A model generated the notes under the pieces. The model was not told the origin of the DNA. It made no database searches and saw only the letters and a list, made by a program, of their open reading frames with translations. DNA of 64,000 nt from the NCBI GenBank assembly GCA_964525605.1, contig CAZGKT010000009.1, forward strand, positions 45,195-109,194. Direction: 5' to 3'. Both the position numbers and the translations under genes were made by a program. The DNA is from CAVTWJ01 sp964525605. Its GTDB lineage: Bacteria; Oederibacteriota; Muellerivitia; Muellerivitales; Muellerivitaceae. This document shows positions 1 through 8,812 of the stretch, piece after piece; position 1 is the first letter of the stretch; each line of letters starts with the position of its first letter.

Positions 1-1036
1 TGTCGTTTCCGCTAACCCCCCCCGCTATAGTCAATTTACCTCCGCACTTTAATTCGGCCCCCTCAACCACGCCATTAACTATCAGGTCTTCTCCCGCAAA
101 AACTTTGAAGCCATCTTTCACATCGCCTCTCACGATGATAGTTCCAATAAAATCAAGATTTCCCGTAGATAAATTGACATCACCCGGGATTTCATAAAGG
201 GCCATAACTGAAATTTTATTATCTTTTACGATAACTTGTCCGTCACTATCTGCGATCCATTCATCGTTATTGTCGGGAGAGACAATAACGCCCTTTCCGG
301 CTGTCACTTCAATATCTTGCCCATTTTTAGCTTCAAGAGCCTTTCCAGTAACAGTCATCCCCGAGACACCTTTTGTTGGAGGTATTTTTCTGGCCAGAAG
401 TGTCCCTTTAATAATATTGTCGATTTTATGGACTGCACGATAATCGACTCGGCCATCCTCTGTTTCTTCCAGAACCGGCGTTTGTTGTTCTGTTTCTTCG
501 GCCTTTGCTTTATATAGATATTCGACTCTAGCATCCTCACCATTAGTAACAGGTGTTCCAAATGCAATTTCTAACTCAATGGGTTCGGAGATGTTCTTGG
601 AAGCAGTCATTTGAGCTAACTTCGAGGAAAGTTCCGCCATTCGATTTTCATCAATTCCATATACAACAGATCTCCGAACCAACGCTTCCCGAACATCATC
701 AACGGTGGAAAAATGCCCTGTATCTGCCGAAGGAGGAACAACAGTTAGTTTTACCGACATTTCATCGTCACTTATTTCAACGAAGACTTGATCCTGACCA
801 GGGGATGTTGGAGCTTTTTTACTTACTATTTTTTGAGGTTTTCCCAATGCCTGCGAGACAATTTGGGTCAACATCACAGGGTTATCTGGGTTAACTTTAT
901 GCTTAAATAGTTCTTTTTTCACATCCTCGAGGGTGACTTTCACGCCCTTCCCCGCAGGAGGAAAAACGGTTAAATAAACCCCGTCATTTTCGGTGGTGAT
1001 CGTCGTGTATCCGTTCTGATCCTTTGAAACGACCAT
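1..1036 (-). CDS. fapA: FapA/DUF342 family protein, C-terminus cut by window edge
   Basis: The reading frame opens at the ATG at 1036 and stays open for 345 codons to the left edge, so only the N-terminal part is visible. The start is supported by AGGAGGG about 7 nt upstream. The protein has two similar N-terminal acidic units (around 'VTLEDVKKELF' and 'STVDDVREALV'). After these comes the DUF342 signature 'GTLLARKIPPTKGVSGMTV' and the start of a beta-helix-like stretch ('GTIIVRGDVKDGFKV'). Members of this family are called flagellar assembly protein A; one is needed for flagellation in Vibrio, but the biochemical role is unclear. The gene overlaps the end of fliA by 53 nt, so translation is probably coupled and it is the next gene of the flagellar operon. 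The family assignment is from motif recognition. Confidence 0.85.
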   Translation of the reverse strand, partial: MVVSKDQNGYTTITTENDGVYLTVFPPAGKGVKVTLEDVKKELFKHKVNPDNPVMLTQIVSQALGKPQKIVSKKAPTSPGQDQVFVEISDDEMSVKLTVVPPSADTGHFSTVDDVREALVRRSVVYGIDENRMAELSSKLAQMTASKNISEPIELEIAFGTPVTNGEDARVEYLYKAKAEETEQQTPVLEETEDGRVDYRAVHKIDNIIKGTLLARKIPPTKGVSGMTVTGKALEAKNGQDIEVTAGKGVIVSPDNNDEWIADSDGQVIVKDNKISVMALYEIPGDVNLSTGNLDFIGTIIVRGDVKDGFKVFAGEDLIVNGVVEGAELKCGGKLTIAGGVSGND

Positions 1037-1826
1037 GTGCCTTCCCTCCTTCGACAAATTCCTGCAGACGAAAGACCGCCATATGATGAATTTGACAAAC
1101 CCTGGATTCGCTGACTTGGAGAACTTTTCCAATTTCCTTAAAAGTCAGTGTCTCCATATAATAAAGTTGTAAAACCTTTTGTTCCGAATCTCCCAATCTT
1201 TTCAAGGCATCGGTAACTTGTTCAATTTTCTCCTGAATCTCAACTTTATCAAGCGGATTCTCAGCTTTATCGTCAACCAAAACATCTGCCCAAGTGCTTC
1301 CATCCCCAGCTTTCTGCATTTCCGCGTCCAACGATAAAAGGTTCAACATATTGATTTCAGCCACCCAATCGTAAAAAACTTCTAAATCCACCCCCAAAGC
1401 TTTTGCGGTTTCCTCAGGCCGGGGTGATCTTTCAAGTTTTGACTCTATTTTTTTTTCCGCCTCCTGAATCATTCTGGCCTGTTTTCGAAGGTTGCGCCTG
1501 GCAAAATCCATTCCCCTGAGCTCATCCACCATCTGGCCACGTATTCGATACCGCGCGTATGCCTCAAAAGCTCTTCCCGGGACATCTTTTTTATCAGGCG
1601 GAGGGACAAAAAGATCTAGCGCTTTTAAAAGACCAATCGCACCTGCAGAGGCCAAATCATCTTTTTTTTCCCAATAAACCTTGGAGGGCAACCGGGCAAG
1701 GAGTCTTCTGTTTTCTGCATCGACCAAAAAAAGATAATTTCTTGCAAGAACGTCACGACATTCCAGTTCCCTTTTGTTTTTAAGATATTTTTTCCACACG
1801 CCCCGCAACACATCTTCTTGGGTCAT
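984..1826 (-). CDS. fliA: Flagellar sigma factor FliA/WhiG (sigma-28 family)
   Basis: RNA polymerase sigma factor for late flagellar and chemotaxis genes. From the ATG at 1826 it encodes 280 residues, normal for FliA (about 240-260). Region 2 is visible ('LASAGAIGLLKALDLF', 'FEAYARYRIRGQMVDELR'), then region 3 with 'RSPRPEETAKALGV', and region 4 with the DNA-binding helix-turn-helix 'LTFKEIGKVLQVSESRVCQ'. A longer frame reaches 1901, but the extra 25 residues overlap the preceding gene and look unlike a sigma N-terminus, so the internal ATG 11 nt after that gene is preferred. Its ribosome binding site is weak. No anti-sigma factor FlgM is present in the window. Lying inside the operon it may help transcribe, it could be autoregulatory (inference). 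Confidence 0.93.
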   Translation of the reverse strand: MTQEDVLRGVWKKYLKNKRELECRDVLARNYLFLVDAENRRLLARLPSKVYWEKKDDLASAGAIGLLKALDLFVPPPDKKDVPGRAFEAYARYRIRGQMVDELRGMDFARRNLRKQARMIQEAEKKIESKLERSPRPEETAKALGVDLEVFYDWVAEINMLNLLSLDAEMQKAGDGSTWADVLVDDKAENPLDKVEIQEKIEQVTDALKRLGDSEQKVLQLYYMETLTFKEIGKVLQVSESRVCQIHHMAVFRLQEFVEGGKAHGRFKGSERIHDDHHRK

Positions 1827-1836
1827 CAAAAAAACG

Positions 1837-2247
1837 CTAACCTTGCTGATCGGGGGAAATTTCAGGAAAAACAAAATCAACCGTTTGGCCCTTTTCTTCA
1901 CTAGATTCTATCGGTGCAGAGGAGTCCAACGGTATGGCTGGTTCAAGTATGAGATTCTCAGACAAAGTGTCTATTTTTTCTTGGTCCATTTTTTCCAAAA
2001 TTGGGCCAATATATTTTATGCCCAACCATGTCATGACCCCTCCGGTCAAAAAACCTAATAACACTGCTGTTAGAAAAGCTAAAATGATCGAATCGATGGG
2101 CAAACCTTCATAAGCCCCTATCAAAGAAACCATCAAAAAGGCCAAAACAGCGCAGGCGGTTCCGCCTACCAGAATCATATGAAAAATTCCATAAGGCTTT
2201 TCCCTGGTCAACTCATAAAATTGCTTTCCGTTTTTGTGGTCAGGCAT
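1837..2247 (-). CDS. Small two-pass membrane protein of the flagellar operon, unknown function
   Basis: I do not recognise this 136-residue protein. It has a short charged N-terminus ('MPDHKNGKQFYELTREKP'). Two hydrophobic segments follow, at about residues 23-45 and 52-76, the second Gly-rich with 'LTGGVMTWLGIKYIG'. The tail is an acidic, Pro/Ser-rich cytoplasmic-type stretch. The start is an ATG behind TAGGAGAAG at good spacing. It sits between flhG (119 nt upstream) and fliA (11 nt downstream) in the same direction, so it belongs to the flagellar transcript. In some bacteria this position is filled by small membrane proteins or by ylxH/cheB-type genes, none of which it resembles. A role in motility is inference from context only. 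Confidence 0.75.
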   Translation of the reverse strand: MPDHKNGKQFYELTREKPYGIFHMILVGGTACAVLAFLMVSLIGAYEGLPIDSIILAFLTAVLLGFLTGGVMTWLGIKYIGPILEKMDQEKIDTLSENLILEPAIPLDSSAPIESSEEKGQTVDFVFPEISPDQQG

Positions 2248-2366
2248 ACTCTTCTCCTAACTTTTGTTTTTAACTTTTCAAAATTCTTTTCGTTAAAATC
2301 CAATTATAAATTTCGTTATTTGTTCCTGACATCTGACTCGACTTCAACAAAATTAATTTTTCCACT

Positions 2367-3272
2367 TCAACCATGTCCATGTCCCCCAAAAAGAAGGGTA
2401 ACTTTCTTGAAAAATTGGGAAAGGTTTCCGTCGCCAGAATAAATCTTGCCAGAAAAATAAGTCTCGGCGATTCGGGTTAAGCCAAGAGCTGCAGGACTCA
2501 TCGGGGATGAAAGCAGAATTGGATTTTGCTCCTTAACTGCCCTGACCATTCCCATGTCCCTCAGAATAGAACCTATATAATTGACCTCTAAGGATAAAAA
2601 CCTCTTGGAAAGAACAACTAATTTGCGACCAGCCTCTTCTCCCTCTGCGGGATTGGATGCCATATTAACAACAACAGAAATAACCGGGTTTTTCTTTTCA
2701 CGGTAAATGGTTTTTATCATACCGTAGGCATCCATAAGCGCCGTAGGTTCGGGGGTCGTAACCACAATGACTTCCTCTGCGGCTAATACAAACGCCAAAA
2801 CGTTGCGATGTAATCCCGCACCCGTATCAATCAAAATGACATCTTCGCGATTCTGAAGTTCAAGAAGATCTTGGAGAAACCGATTACGTTGAACATCAGT
2901 TAATTCTGCAAGTTCTTGTATCCCACCTGAACCTGAAGCGACTAACCTCAAACCTAGCGGTCCTTCAATAATGATTTCTGAAAGTTGTTTTTTCCCAGTT
3001 AAGACATCGAACAAAGTGTTAGGCGGGATAATTCCCATCATGACATCCACATTGGCCAAGCCCATATCTGCATCCATGAGCAAAACACGTTTCCCTTTTC
3101 TGGCAAGAGCAAGTCCAAAATTGACGGATATGTTTGTTTTTCCAACCCCCCCCTTACCGCTCGTTATGGCAACAATACGGCACGAACCCGCTGAACCCGA
3201 AGATATATCCAGAAGTTGAGGGGTACTAATTTTTCCGACTAATTGTCGAAGCTTTTCAGCTTGATCCTGCAT
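2367..3272 (-). CDS. flhG: FlhG (YlxH/FleN) MinD-like ATPase controlling flagellar number
   Basis: ParA/MinD-family ATPase that works with the GTPase FlhF to set flagellum number and position. The N-terminus 'MQDQAEKLRQLV' is the conserved DQAxxLR-type helix that stimulates FlhF. The deviant Walker A 'KGGVGKT' lies at residues 40-46, the 'DADMGLANVD' switch follows at 67-76, and Walker B 'VILIDTGAG' at about 144-152. The C-terminus ('LSQFFKKVTLLFG') looks like an amphipathic membrane-targeting helix as in MinD. Length (301) is normal. It follows flhF by 13 nt, the usual pair order. Confidence 0.95.
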   Translation of the reverse strand: MQDQAEKLRQLVGKISTPQLLDISSGSAGSCRIVAITSGKGGVGKTNISVNFGLALARKGKRVLLMDADMGLANVDVMMGIIPPNTLFDVLTGKKQLSEIIIEGPLGLRLVASGSGGIQELAELTDVQRNRFLQDLLELQNREDVILIDTGAGLHRNVLAFVLAAEEVIVVTTPEPTALMDAYGMIKTIYREKKNPVISVVVNMASNPAEGEEAGRKLVVLSKRFLSLEVNYIGSILRDMGMVRAVKEQNPILLSSPMSPAALGLTRIAETYFSGKIYSGDGNLSQFFKKVTLLFGGHGHG

Positions 3273-3285
3273 GAAAGCCCTTTCG

Positions 3286-4479
3286 TCAGCTCAAAAGCGA
3301 ACGCGTGATACGTTCAGCCAATATTGGAATGTCTGGAACTTCTAGGTCGTCGGGAACATTTTGACCTGTTGAATAATAGGCCAATGGAATCTGAAAATTA
3401 TTCATCAAATTTAAAAAAGCTCCATAAAAACGGGTTTCATCTAGCTTTGTAAAAATCATCCGGTTCAAAGGAACAGACATCCCAAATTTCTCAATTATAC
3501 GGATCATATCCAAATATTTAGTTGTTGCTGATAAGACCAAATGAATCTCATCCACCTGGCTCTTGGCTATGAATTGTTTGAGTTCCTCCAACTGTTCTTC
3601 GTTAGAAGGGCTTCTTCCGGCGGTATCGAGCAGTATCAGATCCACCCCTTTATGCCGATTGAGAACAGTCCTAATCTCATCTGCACCATTGGCCACTTCA
3701 ACCGGTATACCCATGATTCTTCCATAAGTCCGAAGTTGTTCTGTCGCTGCAATCCGGTAAGTATCTGCAGTTATCATGGCTACTTTTTTACCTTCCATTA
3801 AACTGAACCGGGCAGCCAATTTGGCCAGAGTGGTGGTTTTTCCTACGCCAGTAGGGCCTACAAAGGCAATCACTTTTTGAAATCCGTTGAAAGCCATGGG
3901 CGGTGAAATTTTCAACGATGATGCTACTTGTCGGTTTAACCATAAGAAAACTTCTTCTGGCCGATCAGGATCAATTTTTTCTTGAATCATTCCTCGAACA
4001 ATTTTTTGAATGAGAAAATCTTCCACTTCTTGTTTGGCCAGTCTTTTTTTGAGTCGGTTTAGTCCTTCGGAAATAATCGCGTTCCCGTCGGGCTGTTGCA
4101 TCTCTTTTATCAAACTTGCAACACTCGATGTCTTCATCTCATTCAGTTCTCTTTGAAGCGCTTTTACCTTCGTCCGGGCTGGATCAAGTGTTCCCATCGG
4201 ACGTCCCGAGGATAAAGGGGAGGAATTAGATAATGGAATTTCATTTCTTTCTAGAATAGGCGGAACAGCTACCGGCGCGAGCTTTCGTCTGGACATATCA
4301 TCCATAAGATTAAGTTCTACGCCCGCAGTGATCTCAGCCACTGGTTTACCGAAAAGACCCAAAACCCCGCCTTTCCGAAAGGTCTTCGTATACAGAATGA
4401 CCGCTTCCGGCCCCAAATCTTTTTTTACCTTCATAAGCGCTTCTTGTATTGTAGGAGCTTCGTAGCGTTTGATTCTCAT
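3286..4479 (-). CDS. flhF: FlhF, SRP-type GTPase for flagellar placement
   Basis: Third member of the SRP GTPase family (Ffh, FtsY, FlhF); it recruits early flagellar parts to the assembly site. The 397-residue protein has a basic N-terminal B domain starting 'MRIKRYEAPTIQEALMKVK', then a low-conservation Ser/Pro linker. The NG domain follows, with the P-loop 'GPTGVGKTTTLAKLAA' from residue 208, 'DTAGRSPSNEEQLEEL' (G3) and 'TKLDETRFYGAFLN' (G4). The ATG overlaps the stop of flhA in an ATGA, which shows tight translational coupling. Next gene is its regulator flhG. Confidence 0.96.
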   Translation of the reverse strand: MRIKRYEAPTIQEALMKVKKDLGPEAVILYTKTFRKGGVLGLFGKPVAEITAGVELNLMDDMSRRKLAPVAVPPILERNEIPLSNSSPLSSGRPMGTLDPARTKVKALQRELNEMKTSSVASLIKEMQQPDGNAIISEGLNRLKKRLAKQEVEDFLIQKIVRGMIQEKIDPDRPEEVFLWLNRQVASSLKISPPMAFNGFQKVIAFVGPTGVGKTTTLAKLAARFSLMEGKKVAMITADTYRIAATEQLRTYGRIMGIPVEVANGADEIRTVLNRHKGVDLILLDTAGRSPSNEEQLEELKQFIAKSQVDEIHLVLSATTKYLDMIRIIEKFGMSVPLNRMIFTKLDETRFYGAFLNLMNNFQIPLAYYSTGQNVPDDLEVPDIPILAERITRSLLS

Positions 4480-6572
4480 CCGCTGGCCTCGATTGTCCCC
4501 ACCGATTGGATTTCCGTTCGTGGAAGCAATTCACTGAAAGAAAGAACCGTCAAATGGGGTATAAAACGCTCAATCATTTTTTTAAAGTACGGACGTACAT
4601 TCGGTGAACAAAGAACAAGAGGTTGACGGTTTTGAAGGGCCATTTTCTCGATACCGCTCGAGAGACTCCTAAACATGGTTTGAAGAATGCGCGGATCTAA
4701 GGCGGCAGTATTTCCCGACTCTGCAGCTTGTACAGAATCCATAATCGTTTTTTCGAACTTGGGATCCAAAGTTAATGCATAAACTTTTCCCTCGGAAGAA
4801 AGATGCTGTTTCGTAATAGACCTGGCCAGAGACCTCCTGGCATATTCGGTTAAAACCTGCGTATCCTTGGTTTCTTTCACGTGATCAGCGACAGCTTCCA
4901 AAATACTCTCCATATCCCGAATCGGGAGATGTTCTTTCAATAGATTTTGGAGGATTTTTTGTAAATCTCCTATCGACAATTGACTGGGAATCATTTCGTC
5001 CACAACAGCTGGCGACTCTTTTTTAATCTGATCGAGAAGTTTCGAAACGCTCTGCCGGGTCAAAAATTCATGAGCATGGTTTCGTATTACTTCAGTAAGA
5101 TGGGTTGCAATCACCGTTGATGCATCCACAACAGAATATCCAATTTGTTCTGCTTGAGCTTTTTCTTCATCCGTTATCCAAAATGCGGCTAAATTGAAAG
5201 TGGGTTCTTTCGTTGGAATACCTGGGATTTTCGGCATATCCGGGCCCGTCGACATTGCCAACAAATGCCCGGGCATAATCTTCCATCGGGATACTTCCAC
5301 GCCCTTTAATTTAATCATGTATTCAGAAGGCTGTAATTGCATATTGTCCCGGATTCGAATGGGTGGAACAACTAAACCCAAATCTCCCGCCATTTGGCGA
5401 CGGATACCCGTAATCCGCTCTAATAAGTCTCCACCCTGTGCCTCATCCACTAGCGGGATTAGGCTATAACCGATTTCGATTTCCAAATGATCAACTTGCA
5501 AAAGCGAAGTCACATTTTCCGGTTCTTTTTTCTTTTCCGGAACACTTAATTTTGCTTTTTCGGCGGTTTCAGATTCTATTCGGACCATTACCCGCAAATA
5601 ATAGGCGATACCGCCCAATGCAGCAGACACTATCAATAGCGGGATGAAAAGTTGCCAATTGCCGGTTACCAAAGCCCCAATGGCAAACACACCTAGTAGA
5701 CCAGAAGCGATAATGAGGGCGCGGGGCTGGGCAATAATTTGTTTTATCAAGTCCGTCCCAAGGTTGCTGTCTGAAGCTGCTCGGGTAACAACAATACCTG
5801 TAGCCGTGGAAAGCATTAGAGCTGGAATTTGAGTTGCTAATCCATCCCCTATGGACAAAAGAGTGTAGCGCTGAAGTACAACCGGCAGAGTCAAACCTCC
5901 GTTGATAATACCAACTGCAAAGCCACCCAAAACGTTGATGATGACGATAATAATTGCCGCTATGGCATCTCCACGAACGAATTTACTCGCCCCATCCATC
6001 GCACCATAAAAATCTGCTTCCCGCTCCACTTCTTTGCGCCGCTTACGAGCCTGATCGTCGGTAATAAGCCCAGAATTAAGGTCGGCGTCAATAGCCATTT
6101 GTTTTCCAGGCATAGCATCTAAAGTGAACCGAGCTGCAACTTCCGCAACGCGCTGAGCGCCGTTGGTAATGACTACGAACTGTATAATGACAAGAATCAA
6201 AAAGACCACGAAGCCAACCCAGTAGCTCCCTCCCACGACGACTGTTCCGATAGCTTCAATTACATGTCCCGCAGCGTCTTGACCATCATTACCATGGAGG
6301 AGAATTAATCTAGTTGCGGAAACATTCAAGGCAAGTCGAAACAAAGTCGTGATCAAAAGTAATGTTGGAAAGATAGAAAACTGGAGGGGTTCCAACGTAT
6401 ACATTGTTATGAGAACAACCACCAAAGCCATGGTGATGTTAAAGGAAATTAAGAGATCTAAAATAATGGGCGGGAGCGGGATGAACAACATCAAGATCAC
6501 CATGACCACTGCAAAAGCAATAAACAAATCGCTGTTCTTTTGTATTGTGTTAAGTGTTATTGATTCAGCCAT
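4476..6572 (-). CDS. flhA: FlhA, flagellar type III export gate protein
   Basis: Largest membrane component of the flagellar export gate; it forms the nonameric ring that receives substrates and uses the proton motive force. The 698-residue length is typical. The N-terminal half has about eight membrane segments and the conserved cytoplasmic FHIPEP-type loop ('ARFTLDAMPGKQMAIDADLN', 'RKRRKEVEREADFYGAMDG'). The C-terminal half is the soluble domain ('LEIEIGYSLIPLVD', 'GIRRQMAGDLGLVVPPIRIRD'). The ATG start has CGAGGA upstream. It lies 80 nt after flhB; the gap shows nothing notable. Confidence 0.97.
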   Translation of the reverse strand: MAESITLNTIQKNSDLFIAFAVVMVILMLFIPLPPIILDLLISFNITMALVVVLITMYTLEPLQFSIFPTLLLITTLFRLALNVSATRLILLHGNDGQDAAGHVIEAIGTVVVGGSYWVGFVVFLILVIIQFVVITNGAQRVAEVAARFTLDAMPGKQMAIDADLNSGLITDDQARKRRKEVEREADFYGAMDGASKFVRGDAIAAIIIVIINVLGGFAVGIINGGLTLPVVLQRYTLLSIGDGLATQIPALMLSTATGIVVTRAASDSNLGTDLIKQIIAQPRALIIASGLLGVFAIGALVTGNWQLFIPLLIVSAALGGIAYYLRVMVRIESETAEKAKLSVPEKKKEPENVTSLLQVDHLEIEIGYSLIPLVDEAQGGDLLERITGIRRQMAGDLGLVVPPIRIRDNMQLQPSEYMIKLKGVEVSRWKIMPGHLLAMSTGPDMPKIPGIPTKEPTFNLAAFWITDEEKAQAEQIGYSVVDASTVIATHLTEVIRNHAHEFLTRQSVSKLLDQIKKESPAVVDEMIPSQLSIGDLQKILQNLLKEHLPIRDMESILEAVADHVKETKDTQVLTEYARRSLARSITKQHLSSEGKVYALTLDPKFEKTIMDSVQAAESGNTAALDPRILQTMFRSLSSGIEKMALQNRQPLVLCSPNVRPYFKKMIERFIPHLTVLSFSELLPRTEIQSVGTIEASG

Positions 6573-6652
6573 ATTTTCCTCGACTCAGCGGTTTGAAATG
6601 AAGGGTCATTTTAACCTCAAAAAGCTGTCTGGTCATTCATCCTTTTAGCAAA

Positions 6653-7720
6653 TTAAACACCCTGTTTTAGACTTTGGCGTTTGTTCAAACGATAGACAAA
6701 GGCTAGAACCTCAGCCACAGCCTCAAACAAATCTGGGGAAATGGGCGCTCCTACCGGGCATGACTTTAAAAGAGCCCTAGCAAGCGGAGGATTTTGAACA
6801 ATTGGAATTCTATTTTTAATGGCCATATCACGAATGCGTTCCGCCACTACCCTTTCTCCTTTTGCCAAGACGACAGGTGCTTGCATTCCCTCCTTGTATT
6901 CCAAGGCTACAGCCACATGGGTTGGATTGGTAACCACTACATCCGCCCTGGGAACGGCGTCGAACATTCGCCTTCGTGCCATTTCCCTTTGAATCTGGCG
7001 GATTCGCGCTTTGATCATTGGATCGCCCTCTGCTTGCCGAAACTCGTCTCTTATTTCTTGCTTGGACATTCGCAAATTATCCTCGTAATCCCATTTTTGA
7101 TATAAATAATCTAAAATAGCTAAAACCACGAGGACAAGAATTATCTTAGAAAGTATAGAAAGCGCCATGCTTCCTACAAAAGCCAATGCCTCTGTTCCCT
7201 GCATGTCCATGGCCATTACCAATTGTGGCAAGACCGCCTTCACCCCTGCGTACGCAATCCAACCGATAATTAAAAGCTTCAGGATGGATTTGATAAATTC
7301 CACTATGGCTCGTCTTGAAAATAAACGTTGAAAGCCAGTGGTCGGATTAATATTGCTGAACTTCGGTGTCAGAGGTTTTAGGGAAAAAAGCACGCCTACT
7401 TGAAGATAATTCGCCAGGAGGCCTACGAAAAGAATGGTGCCTAATACTGGAGCAAGAATGAGAAATATTCTTCCCATCAGAAATATCCCGTAAGTGTAAA
7501 TGTTTTCCGTCCCTAAAGAAGTATTCATATTTTGGTAAAAAAAGATTGTAATATCCCGCAAGGAATCAACCATATAAGGTCCCGCATAACGAATGGTCAA
7601 AAGACCCGCAAGTAAAACTACAACAGAATTAATTTCCACCGACCGAGCTACTTGCCCGCGTTCCCTTGCTTCTTTTATTCGATGAGGCGTTGGTTTTTCT
7701 GTTTTCGATGGATCCGGCAA
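6653..7720 (-). CDS. flhB: FlhB, export substrate-specificity switch
   Basis: Inner-membrane export gate protein that switches secretion from rod/hook to filament substrates. The 355-residue protein begins with the typical 'KTEKPTPHRIKEARERGQ' stretch. It has four membrane segments and then the cytoplasmic domain with the autocleavage motif NPTH at residues 265-268 ('VVVTNPTHVAVAL'). The start is TTG at 7720 behind AAAGGA; no nearby ATG would keep the conserved N-terminus. It lies 18 nt after fliR. Confidence 0.97.
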   Translation of the reverse strand: MPDPSKTEKPTPHRIKEARERGQVARSVEINSVVVLLAGLLTIRYAGPYMVDSLRDITIFFYQNMNTSLGTENIYTYGIFLMGRIFLILAPVLGTILFVGLLANYLQVGVLFSLKPLTPKFSNINPTTGFQRLFSRRAIVEFIKSILKLLIIGWIAYAGVKAVLPQLVMAMDMQGTEALAFVGSMALSILSKIILVLVVLAILDYLYQKWDYEDNLRMSKQEIRDEFRQAEGDPMIKARIRQIQREMARRRMFDAVPRADVVVTNPTHVAVALEYKEGMQAPVVLAKGERVVAERIRDMAIKNRIPIVQNPPLARALLKSCPVGAPISPDLFEAVAEVLAFVYRLNKRQSLKQGV

Positions 7721-7738
7721 GAATATTGTCCTTTGTGT

Positions 7739-8524
7739 CTATCTTAAGGCGTGAATCAGAATGGCTAAATCACGGTTTAATCCATGAAACAAATCCTGCA
7801 AAGTATAAACAAAGAAACTCATGGAAATAGCAACTATCAAAAGCCCTATTCCCATGTTCAAAGGCATCCCCACAATAAATACATTCATTTGGGGAACCGT
7901 TCGGGCTACCACACCCAAGGCCAAATTAGTGATGAACAACGCGCCTATGACGGGGGCGCCCACCCGAAAAGCGATAAAAAATACATTTGAAAATAGATGC
8001 ATCATTTCCGTGCCTAACGCGATGGTAAAATGAGCACCGCCAAGGGGCAATAACGCAAAACTGTCCACCACCGCACGGATGAGGAGATGATGTCCGTCAA
8101 CTGCCAAAAATACCAAGGTGGCAATCATAAAGTAAAACTGTCCCATTACAGAAATTTGAACATTGCTAACTGGGTCAATAATAGTTGCCATGCCAAGGCC
8201 CATTTGAATATCAATGATTTGCCCAGCCATTTGGATTCCAGTAAACAAAAGCTGGGCCCCGAAGCCTAAACACATCCCAATTGCGGCTTCTTTTACCACC
8301 GACAAACCCAAAGCCAACCCCGGCGCCGGAAGGGTAGAAGTCTGATAAGAGACAACAGGGAAAACGAGGAAAGTCATTAACAAGACCCAAGCAGCCTTCA
8401 ATTGAGGCGGGATATTCCGGCTGGAATAAACAGGAGCCGTTATAAAAAGCCCGGCCAATCGCACTAGGATAAGAACAAAGGCAACAACATCTTTTGGGTC
8501 GAAATCAAAAGGGTTTGTCGGCAA
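7739..8524 (-). CDS. fliR: FliR, flagellar export gate protein
   Basis: Membrane component of the FliP-FliQ-FliR export channel. The 261 residues carry about six hydrophobic segments and family-typical stretches such as 'LVRLAGLFITAPVYSSRNIP' near the N-terminus and 'GLLIVAISMSFFVYTLQDLF' near the C-terminus. The start is TTG at 8524, six nt after the fliQ stop, with GAGGG close upstream. It stands between fliQ and flhB, the usual order. Confidence 0.95.
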   Translation of the reverse strand: MPTNPFDFDPKDVVAFVLILVRLAGLFITAPVYSSRNIPPQLKAAWVLLMTFLVFPVVSYQTSTLPAPGLALGLSVVKEAAIGMCLGFGAQLLFTGIQMAGQIIDIQMGLGMATIIDPVSNVQISVMGQFYFMIATLVFLAVDGHHLLIRAVVDSFALLPLGGAHFTIALGTEMMHLFSNVFFIAFRVGAPVIGALFITNLALGVVARTVPQMNVFIVGMPLNMGIGLLIVAISMSFFVYTLQDLFHGLNRDLAILIHALR

Positions 8525-8530
8525 GGGCCC

Positions 8531-8800
8531 TCACTTGACATATTGGGGCAAATTGCTCCAAAGATTCGATGTGTAATTAAGTAATATGAGTATCATCCAT
8601 TTTCCGAAAATGAGAATTGCAAGAAAAATGGCAATCACCTTCGGAATAAACGTAAGAGTCATTTCCTGGATTTGAGTTACTGCTTGGAAAATAGATACAG
8701 CCACCCCGACCGCTAACCCGAGCCCGAGAATAGGAGCGGAAACAAGAAGAGTGACCCAAAGGGTCCGGGTAGCCAGATCTGATATGAACTCAACGCTCAA
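8531..8800 (-). CDS. fliQ: FliQ, flagellar export gate protein
   Basis: Small (89 residues) two-helix membrane protein of the export channel. The pattern 'LLVSAPILGLGLAVGVAVSI' followed by 'FQAVTQIQEMTLTFIPKVIA' is characteristic of FliQ. The start is a TTG at 8800 behind a strong AAGGAG. It is 12 nt after fliP. Confidence 0.96.
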   Translation of the reverse strand: MSVEFISDLATRTLWVTLLVSAPILGLGLAVGVAVSIFQAVTQIQEMTLTFIPKVIAIFLAILIFGKWMILILLNYTSNLWSNLPQYVK

Positions 8801-8812
8801 GTTAAACTCTCC

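Noticed and set aside
1827..1901. Longer FliA start
   Set aside because: The added 25 residues overlap the upstream gene and do not look like a sigma-factor N-terminus.
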